From NCBI RefSeq assembly GCF_015354405.1, contig NZ_JADKYP010000055.1, positions 1 through 42,440 on the forward strand: a DNA stretch of 42,440 nt, written 5' to 3'. The notes below the pieces were generated by a model, which did no database searches, was not told where the DNA came from, and saw only the letters and a program-made list of their open reading frames with translations. How positions within the stretch are numbered: the stretch's first letter is position 1; each line of letters starts with the position of its first letter. This document shows positions 1 through 8,714 of the stretch, piece after piece. This DNA comes from Nocardia sp. BSTN01 (GTDB lineage Bacteria > Actinomycetota > Actinomycetes > Mycobacteriales > Mycobacteriaceae). The translations under genes and the position numbers were made by a program.

Positions 1-1694
1 GCGATGTCGGTGGCCTTGGCACCACGGGCACGCATGGCGGTGAACGCCTCGTGACCCGGGGTGTCGATGAAGGTGATCAGGCGCTCTTCGTCGTTGACGT
101 TGGTGAGGACCTGGTAGGCGCCGATGTGCTGGGTGATACCGCCGGCCTCGCCCTCGCGGACGTTGGTCTTGCGGATCGTGTCCAGCAGTCGGGTCTTACC
201 GTGGTCGACGTGACCCATGACGGTCACGACCGGCGGGCGGACCTGCAGGTCCTCCTCGTCGCCCTCGTCCTCGCCGTAGCTGAGGTCGAAGCTCTCCAGC
301 AGCTCGCGGTCCTCGTCCTCGGGCGAGACCACGTGCACGACGTAGTTCATCTCGCCGCCGAGCAGCTCGAAGATCTCGTCGTTGACCGACTGGGTCGCGG
401 TGACCATCTCGCCGAGGTTGAACAGCACCTGCACCAGCGAGGCCGGGTTGGCGTTGATCTTCTCGGCGAAGTCCGACAGCGACGCGCCGCGGGCGAGACG
501 GATGATCTCGCCGTTGCCGCGCGGCAGCCGCACACCACCGACCGACGGTGCCTGCATGTTCTCGTATTCGGCGCGTTTCGCCCGCTTCGACTTGCGGCCC
601 TTGCGGGGGGCGCCACCGGGACGGCCGAAGGCACCCGCGGCACCGCCGCGACCGCCGCCACCACCCGGACGACCACCGCCGCCACCGGGACGACCGCGGA
701 AACCGCCGGCCACGGGCGCACCCGCGCCACCGCCGCCGCCGGCACCACCGCCACCGCGGTAGTTACCGCCGCCGCCGCCACCACCGGGACGACCGCCGCC
801 GCCACCCGGCGCACCGCCGGGACGACCCGGGCGACCCGCCGACGGGCCCGGACGGGCCGCACGAGCGGGCATCGCACCCGGGTTCGGGCGGGGCGGCATC
901 GAGCCGGGAGACGGACGCGGGCCACCGGGACGGGGACCGCCCTGACCGGCCGGCGGACGCGGCGCGCCCTGACCCGGGCCCGGACGCGGACCACCCTGGC
1001 CGGGACGCGGACCGCCCTGACCCGGACGCGGCGCACCCTGACCGGGCCCCGGACGCGGGCCGGGAGCCGGACGCGGCGCCGGGCGCTCGGGGGCCGACGA
1101 GAAGGGGTTGTTGCCCACCCGCGGGGTCTTCGGACCGGGCTTGGGGCCGGGCGCCGCCGGACGCGGCGCGCCCTGCTGCCCACCCGGAGTGCGCGGCTGG
1201 CCGGGACGCGGCGCGCCCTGGGCCGGACGGGCACCGGGCTGCTGCGCCGGAGCCGACGGGGCGGACGCCGAGGGCGCCGGGCTCGCCGAGGCCGCCGGAG
1301 CGGCCGGCTTCGGACCCGGCCGGACGGCCGGTCCGGGCTTCACCGCATCGGGACGCGCTGCCGCCGCGGGGGTTTCGGCCGCGGGGGCCGAATCGGCCTG
1401 GGCCGCAGCCGGCGCCGGACGGGGACCGGGACGCGGACCCGGGGTCGCGCCGCCGGCCGGCTTGGCGGCCGGACGTGCCTGGGCGGGACCGGGTTTCGCG
1501 GAGGATTTCGCGGAGCCGTTGGACGGGGCGGACTTCGCCGCGAACGACTCCCGGAGCCGACGCGCGACGGGTGCCTCCACCGTCGACGACGCCGACTTCA
1601 CGAACTCGCCCTGCTCCTTGAGCGTTGCGAGTAGTTCTTTGCTCGTGACACCGAGTTCTTTAGCCAACTCGTGCACGCGGGCCTTGCCTGCCAC
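1..1694 (-). CDS. infB: Translation initiation factor IF-2, 3' part outside window
   Basis: IF-2 is the GTPase that brings initiator tRNA to the 30S subunit. 564 codons are visible from a GTG at 1694, preceded by a GAGGAG ribosome site; the reading continues past base 1. The first residues ([15 protein letters not shown]) are the IF2_N helical domain. Next comes a roughly 300-residue low-complexity stretch rich in Pro, Arg, Gly and Ala with PRPGQG-type repeats, a second IF2_N-like segment, and the GTPase with G1 GHVDHGKT near residue 491 and the switch DTPGHEAF. The long disordered amino terminus is usual for actinobacterial IF-2. It is the last visible gene of rimP-nusA-ylxR-infB; 120 bases separate it from ylxR. 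Identity is certain; the carboxy-terminal tRNA-binding domains are not seen. Confidence 0.98.
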   Translation of the reverse strand, partial: MAGKARVHELAKELGVTSKELLATLKEQGEFVKSASSTVEAPVARRLRESFAAKSAPSNGSAKSSAKPGPAQARPAAKPAGGATPGPRPGPRPAPAAAQADSAPAAETPAAAARPDAVKPGPAVRPGPKPAAPAASASPAPSASAPSAPAQQPGARPAQGAPRPGQPRTPGGQQGAPRPAAPGPKPGPKTPRVGNNPFSSAPERPAPRPAPGPRPGPGQGAPRPGQGGPRPGQGGPRPGPGQGAPRPPAGQGGPRPGGPRPSPGSMPPRPNPGAMPARAARPGPSAGRPGRPGGAPGGGGGRPGGGGGGGNYRGGGGAGGGGGAGAPVAGGFRGRPGGGGGRPGGGGGRGGAAGAFGRPGGAPRKGRKSKRAKRAEYENMQAPSVGGVRLPRGNGEIIRLARGASLSDFAEKINANPASLVQVLFNLGEMVTATQSVNDEIFELLGGEMNYVVHVVSPEDEDRELLESFDLSYGEDEGDEEDLQVRPPVVTVMGHVDHGKTRLLDTIRKTNVREGEAGGITQHIGAYQVLTNVNDEERLITFIDTPGHEAFTAMRARGAKATDI

Positions 1695-1814
1695 TGCTCT
1701 CCTCACTGAGAGGTCGAGCGCGACAGTCTCTTGCTCCCCGTTCAGGGGTCAGGACGCCCGCACGACCTCGGGTTATCTTCGATGGCCGTTCATCGTTGGT
1801 ACTTCACGGTGTGC

Positions 1815-2195
1815 TCATGAGTGCTCGTGCCTGTTCTCGACGTAGTGCTCCAGGGCTGAGATATCCAGTTTTCCGGACACTCGTAGCGCTCTGCCGAACG
1901 CTCGGCGCCGCTCTGCCATGCTCAGACAAGCCGAAACGGGGTGCAACCAGGCACCCCTCCCGGGAAGTCTGCGCCGCGGATCGGGAACGATCGCGACGAC
2001 GGCGTCCCTGTCGGGAGCGCTGCCGGGCGATTGCGCCACGACCCGCAACAGATCGGCGGCCAGCTCGCGTTTCCGGCATCCGACACAGGTCCGGACCGGG
2101 CCGGGAGTTCGGGTTCTCACCCGAGCACCGACCTGGGCGGAAAGTGCGGATACCGAAGACTCGCGCTGAGCCTGTGTCCACTGTACCGCTGCCAT
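1815..2195 (-). CDS. ylxR: YlxR family (DUF448) RNA-binding-like protein
   Basis: 126-residue protein of the small YlxR family, which commonly lies between nusA and infB; members are nucleic-acid-binding or nucleoid-associated proteins. The family core is visible: RTCVGCRKRE around residue 35, then PGRGAWLHP and a basic RRAFGRALRV helix. The amino-terminal 30 residues look like a poorly conserved extension, so a later start is possible, but the ATG at 2195 has a GGAG eight bases upstream. It follows nusA by 63 bases on the same strand. The two cysteines of CVGC, with CLSMAE further on, resemble the family pattern, but I would not claim metal binding. Confidence 0.93.
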   Translation of the reverse strand: MAAVQWTQAQRESSVSALSAQVGARVRTRTPGPVRTCVGCRKRELAADLLRVVAQSPGSAPDRDAVVAIVPDPRRRLPGRGAWLHPVSACLSMAERRRAFGRALRVSGKLDISALEHYVENRHEHS

Positions 2196-2258
2196 GTCCC
2201 GATCTCCGCATCCAGCCCCTGGTTGACTTCCGCACTCGCGCCGCCGTCCCGGCGCGGC

Positions 2259-3287
2259 CTACCCGTGCTGGGCGTGCGGTCGCGGCGATCCGGCCACGTC
2301 GGGGGCGGCGTCGGAGCGGATATCGATGCGCCAACCGGTCAATCGCGCGGCCAACCGGGCGTTCTGACCTTCCTTGCCGATCGCCAGCGACAGCTGGAAA
2401 TCGGGGACCACGACCCGGGCGGCACGGGCCTCCGGATCGACGATCGTGACCGAGACAACCTTCGACGGACTCAGCGCATTCCCGACGAAGGCGGCCGGAT
2501 CCTCGGCCCAGTCGATGATGTCGATCTTCTCGCCCGCCAGCTCGCTCATCACGTTGCGCACGCGCTGCCCCATCGGGCCGATACACGCGCCCTTGGCGTT
2601 CACGCCGGGCACGGTGGAGCGCACCGCGATCTTGGAGCGGTGGCCGGCCTCGCGGGCCACGGCGACGATCTCCACCGACCCGTCGGCGATCTCGGGCACC
2701 TCGAGCGCGAACAGCCGGCGTACCAGATTCGGGTGCGTGCGCGACAGCGTGATCTGCGGGCCGCGCGCGCCGCGGGAGACGCCGTAGACGTAGCACTTGA
2801 TGCGGTCGCCGTGCTCGTAGGTCTCGCCGGGGACCTGCTCGGCCGGCGGGATCACTCCCTCGGCGCCGTTGGCCTCGCTGCCGATGCGCACCACGACGGT
2901 GCCGCGGGCGTTCATCCGGGCGTCGCGCTGGACGACGCCTCCGACGATATCGCCCTCGTGCGTCGAGAACTCACCGAAGGATTTCTCGTTCTCGGCGTCG
3001 CGCAGCCGCTGCAGCACCACTTGGCGCGCGGTGGTGGCGGCGATGCGGCCGAAGCCCTCGGGAGTGTCGTCCCATTCGGAGACGACGTTGCCGTCGGCGT
3101 CGGTCTCGGTGGCCATCACGCGCACCACGCCGGTCTTCTGATTGATGTCGATGCGTGCGTTGGGCTCGTGGCCCTCGGTGTGCCGATAGGCGGTCAGCAG
3201 AGCCGACTCGATCGCGGAGAGCACTGTCTCCATCGAGATTCCCTTATCGGCGACGATCGCACGCAGGGCTTCGATTTCGATGTTCAT
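2259..3287 (-). CDS. nusA: Transcription termination/antitermination factor NusA
   Basis: 342 residues, the length of the short actinobacterial NusA without the carboxy-terminal acidic repeats of E. coli. Order: amino-terminal RNA-polymerase-binding domain ([16 protein letters not shown]), S1 domain from about residue 110 ([14 protein letters not shown]), then two KH domains ending with the [16 protein letters not shown] loop typical of KH2. NusA binds RNA polymerase and nascent RNA to control pausing, termination and rRNA antitermination. Its ATG at 3287 overlaps the rimP TGA (ATGA), so the two are almost certainly translationally coupled. The short Pro/His tail ends just before a TAG at 2259. 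Confidence 0.98.
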   Translation of the reverse strand: MNIEIEALRAIVADKGISMETVLSAIESALLTAYRHTEGHEPNARIDINQKTGVVRVMATETDADGNVVSEWDDTPEGFGRIAATTARQVVLQRLRDAENEKSFGEFSTHEGDIVGGVVQRDARMNARGTVVVRIGSEANGAEGVIPPAEQVPGETYEHGDRIKCYVYGVSRGARGPQITLSRTHPNLVRRLFALEVPEIADGSVEIVAVAREAGHRSKIAVRSTVPGVNAKGACIGPMGQRVRNVMSELAGEKIDIIDWAEDPAAFVGNALSPSKVVSVTIVDPEARAARVVVPDFQLSLAIGKEGQNARLAARLTGWRIDIRSDAAPDVAGSPRPHAQHG

Positions 3288-3919
3288 TCCACGATCCCTT
3301 CGGTCGGCGCAACTACTGAGTGTTCTTCCCCGGCGGCGGGTGCGGCCGGATCGACGGCCTGATCGGCGGCGCCCGGTTCCGGGCGGCCCGTGGCCACGCC
3401 CCCGGCGAGTTCCATCTCCGCCGGACCGGGCGGTGAGAACTCCACCTGGACGACCGCGGATTCGATATCGGCCAGCGGCACGCTCACCCGGTGGGGCGCG
3501 CGTTTACCGCCGAGCACCAGGGCCACCTCGGTGTCGGTGCTCGCGCCGACCCGGGCGTCGAAGCTGGAGGGACCGTCGGGGGTCTGCGCCCCCGGCCGCA
3601 TCCGCACTCGCACTTTGCGGCCGCGAGCCCGTCGCCAGTGCCGCGGGGCCGTCAGCGGGCGCTCGACACCCGGGGTGGTGACTTCCAGCAGATAGGGGGT
3701 TTCACCGACATCGGCGGCCTCGTCGAGCGCTTCGGAGATCTCGGAACTCACTTCCGCGATCGTGTCCAGATCGACGGTCTCGTCGCCGTCGACGGTCACC
3801 GTCACCCGCGCCTGCGGCCCGCCCGCGGCCGTGATGTGCACGCCCTCGAGGTCGAGCCCTCGGCGTTCGACGAGCCCAGCAACGAGCTGGCTCACCCTTT
3901 CCTCGGTCGGCATCGGCAT
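3284..3919 (-). CDS. rimP: Ribosome maturation factor RimP
   Basis: 211 residues. RimP assists maturation of the 30S subunit. The amino-terminal domain contains [15 protein letters not shown], and the family signature [15 protein letters not shown] is near residues 95-110, followed by the carboxy-terminal SH3-like domain. The last 45 residues are an acidic, Ala/Pro-rich extension with no recognisable domain. Two ATGs lie six bases apart (3919 and 3913); the first is chosen, with an AGGAG about nine bases upstream. It is the first gene of the operon; the ATGA overlap with nusA argues for coupled translation. Identity is clear from the signature and the nusA neighbour. Confidence 0.97.
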   Translation of the reverse strand: MPMPTEERVSQLVAGLVERRGLDLEGVHITAAGGPQARVTVTVDGDETVDLDTIAEVSSEISEALDEAADVGETPYLLEVTTPGVERPLTAPRHWRRARGRKVRVRMRPGAQTPDGPSSFDARVGASTDTEVALVLGGKRAPHRVSVPLADIESAVVQVEFSPPGPAEMELAGGVATGRPEPGAADQAVDPAAPAAGEEHSVVAPTEGIVE

Positions 3920-4321
3920 ATGGGGCGGCTCCTGGTTCAGTTGTGACGCGGTATTGGTCCTGGTCCGGCATGGTCGGCGCGCATGTCCCGCGGATTGTTC
4001 CGCCGGAGGTCTAGCGTAACGCGCTGCAAGAGTGTAAAGGACCAGCCAACCCTGTCGAGTCAGCCCGGGTCGGGTTCCGCTGCGCGCCCGCGGTCGGCCG
4101 GACCGCCTCGGGCGCGCCGAACGGACCGGGCGACGGATCACACCCCTTCCGGACGGGAGGATTCCTCCGCGGGGCCGGCGGGCGAGGCCGGCCTCGCACC
4201 GACGGCGGCACCCGGGCTCAGCTGGGCGGACGGAAGGCGGCCCCGGCGCGAACGGCCGCGAGCGAGGCATGCCGGCGGGCTGGGCGCGGGGGCGAAGGGT
4301 GATCACTGGCACGATGTAGGC
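3920..4321. other. 402-base gene-free divergent region between rimP and the DUF4439 pair
   Basis: This stretch should hold the rimP operon promoter (minus) and the promoter of the lipoprotein/DUF4439 pair (plus). I see a small inverted repeat GCGGA-ttgt-TCCGC at 3990-4003 in the rimP leader and a TTTACA/TAGACC-like pair further upstream whose spacing (19) is too long to trust. Open frames crossing it are Arg/Pro-rich and look non-coding. No RNA gene was recognised. Confidence 0.5.
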
Positions 4322-4861
4322 GTGCCCAGCCGTCTCGATGTGATTCCGGTGCCGCCGGATCGGACCGTTCCCCCGCGCCTCGACCGCCGCTCGCTGTTGC
4401 GCTCGGCCGGCGGCGGCGTGGTCGCACTCGTCGCCGTGAGCGCGGTCGCGGCCTGTGCGGACGACACGCCGTCCGCACCGGATGTGCTTGTGTCGCAGGA
4501 GGAATCGGCGCGCACCGACGCGGTGTGGGCGAAGGCGGCGATCGCCGCCGCGCCGGAACACACCGCCGCGCTGACCGTCGTCGCCGCACAGCGCGCCCAG
4601 CACGCCGATGCGCTGCGCACCGAAATCGACCGCGCGACAGGCGTGTACGGCGACGGCACGAGACCGAAGTCCGCGACCCCACCCGTCGCCGAACCGCCGG
4701 CTCCCACCCCGCCGCCGACGGTCGCCGCGCTGCGGGCCCGGCTCACCGACTCCCAGCACTCCGCGGCCGAGCTGGCCACGGCCCAGACCGGATACCGCGC
4801 CGGCCTGCTCGCCTCGATCAGCGCCTGCTGCGGCGCCCACGTGGCGGTGGTGCTCTCGTGA
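4322..4861 (+). CDS. Tat-type lipoprotein, partner of a DUF4439 protein
   Basis: 179 residues from a GTG at 4322. The amino terminus has a twin-arginine segment (RLDRRSLLRSAGG), a hydrophobic stretch and a lipobox ending VAAC near residue 45, so it is predicted to be a folded lipoprotein exported by Tat and anchored outside the membrane. The mature part is Ala-rich and helical, with a His-containing helix (AQRAQHADAL) and a Pro-rich linker (PPAPTPPPT). Its TGA overlaps the start of the next gene in a GTGA, so the two are made together. The position matches Rv2843/Rv2844 of M. tuberculosis from memory. Function is unknown; a helical-bundle partner of the DUF4439 protein is the simplest guess. 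Confidence 0.85.
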   Translation: MPSRLDVIPVPPDRTVPPRLDRRSLLRSAGGGVVALVAVSAVAACADDTPSAPDVLVSQEESARTDAVWAKAAIAAAPEHTAALTVVAAQRAQHADALRTEIDRATGVYGDGTRPKSATPPVAEPPAPTPPPTVAALRARLTDSQHSAAELATAQTGYRAGLLASISACCGAHVAVVLS

Positions 4862-5289
4862 GTACCGATCAGCAGGCACTGCTCGACGCGCTGAACGCCG
4901 AATACACCGCGGTCTACGCCTACGGCCTCATCGCGGCCTACGCGTCCCCGGAGCGGGCGAAGATCGTCGCCGAATTCACCGCGACCCACCGGGCCCGCCG
5001 CGATGCCACCGCCGACGCGCTGAAGGCGGCCGGTGCGAGCGTCCCGGCCCCCGCCGCCGCCTACACCCCGCCGTCCCCGGTCGATGATCCCATCCCCGCG
5101 GCCAAACTCGCCGTCACCGTGGAAACCGACACCGCGGTCGCCTGGCGTGCGGTCGTGGAACACTCCACCACTCCGGATCGCCGCCGCACCGGCACCGAGG
5201 CTCTCACCGAATGCGCCATCCGCCTGGCCACCTGGCAGTCGATCCTCGGCGTGAATCCCGCGACCACACCGTTCCCGGGCCAGCCCTGA
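4858..5289 (+). CDS. DUF4439 ferritin-like domain protein
   Basis: 143 residues, all-helical, starting at a GTG that overlaps the upstream stop. The core LNAEYTAVYAYGLIAAY, then a second helix with EFTATHRARRDATADAL, and a carboxy-terminal helix ending ATWQSILG match DUF4439, a ferritin-like four-helix fold. Glu and His residues that could bind metal are present (E14-type in LNAEY, H in ATHRAR), but a complete di-iron set cannot be confirmed by eye. No signal peptide, so it is cytoplasmic unless carried by its lipoprotein partner. Biological role unknown; family identity is well supported. Confidence 0.85.
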   Translation: MSTDQQALLDALNAEYTAVYAYGLIAAYASPERAKIVAEFTATHRARRDATADALKAAGASVPAPAAAYTPPSPVDDPIPAAKLAVTVETDTAVAWRAVVEHSTTPDRRRTGTEALTECAIRLATWQSILGVNPATTPFPGQP

Positions 5290-5428
5290 GCTCGGGTGGT
5301 CCCCTCGGCGGCGGCCGGGACGCACAGATCGCGCCCGGTATCCGCGCACCACTCGTGAACCCGGAACACCGGTAGCGTGCTCCGGTATGCGGCGGATGCC
5401 GCGCGGATACGTCGAAGGGAGAACGGGA

Positions 5429-5857
5429 ATGGCCGTGGGGATGCGACGGATCGGCGCGGCGGCGGCCGCGGGGGCGCTCGGATCGCTGCTCGCCGTGAGC
5501 GTGGCGGGCGCCGATGTCACGGGCGTGCGTGTCGACGCCGGGGCGGACGGGCTGCGAACCGGATGTTCCGCCACGCTGACCGCGACGGTCGACACCCCCG
5601 TGCCGGACGGCGGCACGGTGACGTTCATCAACAGTGGCGGGTCGATCCCGGGTAACGGCGAACCCATCGCGGGCACTCCGGTCTACCACCCCGAGAACGG
5701 CACGGTGACCATGGCGTGGACGCCGAAATACACCGGGCGGCAGAACATCACGGCACAGCAGTTCACACCGGGGAGTTACACGTCGAGCAGCTATGTCACC
5801 GTCGACGTCGTGGGCAGCGGCCTGAACACCGGCAGCTCCTGCCTTCCGCTGCCGTAG
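5429..5857 (+). CDS. Small secreted Ig-like domain protein (paralogue of 20283-20792)
   Basis: 142 residues. The ATG at 5429 is chosen because AAGGGAG lies eight bases upstream; upstream in-frame starts lack one. Residues 1-30 form a Sec signal peptide (MRRIGAAAAAGALGSLLAVSVAGA). The mature part is a single bacterial Ig-like domain: GCSATLTATVD, GGTVTFINSGG, IPGNGEPIAGTPVY and MAWTPKYTGRQN, a layout seen in Big_3-type domains. It has one Cys at the start of the fold and one five residues from the carboxy terminus (SSCLPLP), suggesting a disulfide. The 20283-20792 protein has the same plan. Function unknown; secretion and fold are well supported. Confidence 0.82.
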   Translation: MAVGMRRIGAAAAAGALGSLLAVSVAGADVTGVRVDAGADGLRTGCSATLTATVDTPVPDGGTVTFINSGGSIPGNGEPIAGTPVYHPENGTVTMAWTPKYTGRQNITAQQFTPGSYTSSSYVTVDVVGSGLNTGSSCLPLP

Positions 5858-5921
5858 CGCGCGTCGCCGGCACCGGGACGGCGGGTGCACCCGGTCCGGA
5901 CGACCGGGTGCACGCGAGTGA

Positions 5922-7679
5922 TCAGCCGCGAATCTTCGCGAGCACGGTGTCGACGGCCGCGGCCGCCGGAATGTCCTCGGATTCCCCGCTGAAACGGTTC
6001 CGCAGTTCCACCTTGCCGTCGGCCCAGCCCCGGCCGATGACGAGAACCCAAGGCATGCCCAGCAATTCGGCATCCTTGAACTTCACGCCGGGTGAGGCGG
6101 TGCGGTCGTCGAACAGCACCTCCAGGCCCTGGGCGTCCAGACCGGCGACGACCTCCTCGGCCCCGGCGCGGGCCGCCTCGTCCTTGTTGGCGATGACGAC
6201 GTGCACATCGAAGGGGGCGACCTCGGCCGGCCAGCGCAGGCCCTTCTCGTCGTGCATCTGCTCCGCGATCACCGCGACCATCCGCGAGACGCCGACCCCG
6301 TAGGACCCCTGGACGAGCCGGACCGGTTTGCCGTTCTCGCCGAGCACGTCCACCTCGAAGGCATCGGTGTACTTGTAGCCGAGCTGGAAGATGTGGGCGA
6401 TCTCGATACCGCGCGCCGAGTGCAGCACACCGCGGCCGTCGGGCGAGGGGTCGCCGTCGCGGACCTCGGCGGCCTCGATCGTGCCGTCGGGGGTGAAATC
6501 GCGGCCCGCGACGAGTCCGACGACATGCTTGCCGGAGGCGTCGGCGCCGGTGATCCACGACGTGCCGGTCACCACGCGCGGGTCGACCAGATAGCGAACG
6601 CCGTTGTCGAGCAGCGCCTTCGGGCCGATGTACCCCTTCACGAGGAACGGGTTGGCGGCGAAGTCCTCGTCGGTGAGCAACTCCACCTCGGCGGGCTCGA
6701 GGCTCGCGCCGAGCCGCTTGGCGTCGACCTCGCGATCACCGGGCACGCCGATGCCGACGATCTCGGCCTTGCCGTCGGGGTGGCGCAACTTCACCATGAC
6801 GTTCTTCAACGTGTCGGCGGCGGTCACCGGGCGGCCGTACTGTTCGGCGATCCCGGCGTCGTTGGCCCAGTCGACCAGGGACGCGATGGTCGGAGTGCCC
6901 GGGGTGTCGTGCACGACGGCGGCCGGCTGCCCCTCGATCGGGATCTCCGGCGGCGCGGGCGTGACCACGGCCTCCACATTGGCCGCGTATCCCGATTCGC
7001 GGCAGGTCACGTAGGTGTCCTCGCCGATCGGGCTGCTGGCCAGGAATTCCTCGGAGGCGCTGCCGCCCATCGCGCCGGAGGTGGCCGCGACGATCACGTA
7101 TTCGACCCCGAGCCGGGCGAAGATGCGCTGATATGCCTGGCGGTGGGCGGCATAGCTGGCCTTCAGGCCGTCCTCGTCGAGATCGAAGGAATAGGAGTCC
7201 TTCATGACGAATTCGCGGCCGCGCAGAATTCCGGCGCGCGGCCGTTCCTCGTCGCGGTACTTGGTCTGAATCTGGTAGAGCGTGACCGGCAGATCCTTGT
7301 AGGAGTTGTATTCACCCTTGACCGTCAGGGCGAACAATTCCTCGTGGGTGGGTCCGAGCAGCATGTCGGCGCCCTTACGGTCCTGCAGGCGGAAAAGGCT
7401 GTCGCCGTATTCGGTCCAGCGATTGGTGGTTTCGTACGGCTCACGCGGCAGCAGCGCGGGCAGCGAAATCTCCTGGCCACCGATCGCGTCCATCTCCTGG
7501 CGCACCACGTCCTCGACCTTGCGCAGCACCTTCAAACCCAGCGGCAACCACGAATAGACGCCCGGCGCGATCCGGCGCACATATCCGGCGCGGACCAGAA
7601 GTTTGTGGCTGGGCACCTCGGCGTCGGCGGGATCGTCGCGCAGGGTGCGCAGGAACAGGTGCGAGAGACGGGTGATCAC
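5922..7679 (-). CDS. proS: Prolyl-tRNA synthetase (bacterial type)
   Basis: 585 residues. Charges tRNA-Pro with proline in the cytoplasm. The start is a GTG at 7679 ([13 protein letters not shown], the usual bacterial ProRS opening); the open frame runs further upstream but without homology. Class II motifs are visible: GPTHEE at about 109-114, motif 2 [10 protein letters not shown] at 148-157, and motif 3 around [11 protein letters not shown] long insertion between motifs 2 and 3 is the bacterial editing (INS) domain, and the anticodon-binding domain ends the protein ([17 protein letters not shown]). It is divergent from yaaA with only 58 bases between the starts. In M. tuberculosis proS also sits near efpA. 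Confidence 0.98.
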   Translation of the reverse strand: MITRLSHLFLRTLRDDPADAEVPSHKLLVRAGYVRRIAPGVYSWLPLGLKVLRKVEDVVRQEMDAIGGQEISLPALLPREPYETTNRWTEYGDSLFRLQDRKGADMLLGPTHEELFALTVKGEYNSYKDLPVTLYQIQTKYRDEERPRAGILRGREFVMKDSYSFDLDEDGLKASYAAHRQAYQRIFARLGVEYVIVAATSGAMGGSASEEFLASSPIGEDTYVTCRESGYAANVEAVVTPAPPEIPIEGQPAAVVHDTPGTPTIASLVDWANDAGIAEQYGRPVTAADTLKNVMVKLRHPDGKAEIVGIGVPGDREVDAKRLGASLEPAEVELLTDEDFAANPFLVKGYIGPKALLDNGVRYLVDPRVVTGTSWITGADASGKHVVGLVAGRDFTPDGTIEAAEVRDGDPSPDGRGVLHSARGIEIAHIFQLGYKYTDAFEVDVLGENGKPVRLVQGSYGVGVSRMVAVIAEQMHDEKGLRWPAEVAPFDVHVVIANKDEAARAGAEEVVAGLDAQGLEVLFDDRTASPGVKFKDAELLGMPWVLVIGRGWADGKVELRNRFSGESEDIPAAAAVDTVLAKIRG

Positions 7680-7737
7680 GGATGCACAGACTAGCCGCTG
7701 CTGCGTGGATGCCTGCAGGGCATTACCGTATCGGCTC

Positions 7738-8502
7738 GTGCTGGTGATTCTGCCTCCTTCCGAAACCAAGTCCGACGGCGGAACTCTCGGTCCGCTCGAT
7801 CTGGATTCCCTGTGGTTACCGCAGCTCACCGCCGTGCGGGACAAGCTGATCACCGAGCTGATCGAATTGTCCGCGGACCCCGAGGCGGCGCGGGTGGCAT
7901 TGGGGCTGGGGAAGGCGACCGGCGCGGGCGCGGAGGGTTTGCAGACCGCGCTCACTCGCAACGCGTCACTGCGGACCGCCGCGACCACACCCGCGCTGCG
8001 GCGCTACACCGGAGTGCTCTACGACGCACTCGACGCCGGTTCGCTGACCAAGACACAGCGCGCTCGCGCCGAGGAGCGGCTGGCGATCGGTTCGGCGCTG
8101 TTCGGTGTGGTCCGCGCCGGAGACGCGATTCCGGGATATCGGCTCTCGGGCGGTTCGAAACTGCCAGGACTGCCGACGCTGGCTTCGCTGTGGAAACCGG
8201 GGCTCGCCCCGGCATTGCGGGAAGCGACGGCGGGTCGGCTGGTCGTCGACCTGCGTTCGGGGACCTATCAGCAATTGGGGCGGTTGCCCGGCGCGGTGAC
8301 CGCGACCGTACTGACCGAACGCCCGGACGGCAGCCGCACGGTGGTGAGCCATTTCAACAAACATCACAAGGGGCTGCTGGCGCGGGCCCTGGTGTCCACC
8401 CGCGCCGAACCCGGAGATATCCGGTCGCTGGCCCGGATAGCCGAAAAGGCCGGGCTGCGTGTGGAAATCGCGTCGTCGAGCGAACTGCTGGTCCTCACGT
8501 GA
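7738..8502 (+). CDS. yaaA: Peroxide stress protein YaaA (DUF328/UPF0246)
   Basis: 254 residues, close to the 258 of E. coli YaaA. YaaA lowers free iron and protects against hydrogen peroxide damage in E. coli; the actinobacterial role is inferred. The family ends are clear: VILPPSETK at the amino terminus and [14 protein letters not shown] near residue 205. GTG at 7738 is the first start compatible with the family. Its promoter must share the 58-base gap with proS, so little room is left for separate leaders; leaderless or overlapping promoters are likely. Confidence 0.93.
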   Translation: MLVILPPSETKSDGGTLGPLDLDSLWLPQLTAVRDKLITELIELSADPEAARVALGLGKATGAGAEGLQTALTRNASLRTAATTPALRRYTGVLYDALDAGSLTKTQRARAEERLAIGSALFGVVRAGDAIPGYRLSGGSKLPGLPTLASLWKPGLAPALREATAGRLVVDLRSGTYQQLGRLPGAVTATVLTERPDGSRTVVSHFNKHHKGLLARALVSTRAEPGDIRSLARIAEKAGLRVEIASSSELLVLT

Positions 8503-8714
8503 GTGAATTCTCGGTGACCGCCGACGTAATTCGAGCCGAATGCGACCTGCCCAACCACGGGAACATTCACCGAAAAACGCCTCGCCACCAGCACATTTCA
8601 TGGCACCCGGCCCGAAACATGGCCGCACGGAACGGGTATTCCGGCTCGCTATCGTAACTTCGGCGCGGCCGGCCGACCGCTGCCGTTGGGATGCGATTGG
8701 GCGAGGAGTTCGGC

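Noticed and set aside
51-1634. Long plus-strand open frame across infB, rich in Arg, Ala, Thr and Gly
   Set aside because: It is the complement of the low-complexity IF-2 coding region; high GC removes stop codons. No domain or ribosome site.
8600-8714. GGAAC ... CGTAA pair resembling an ECF sigma promoter before the solute-binding-like gene
   Set aside because: Spacing of 19 and weak -10 element; not convincing.
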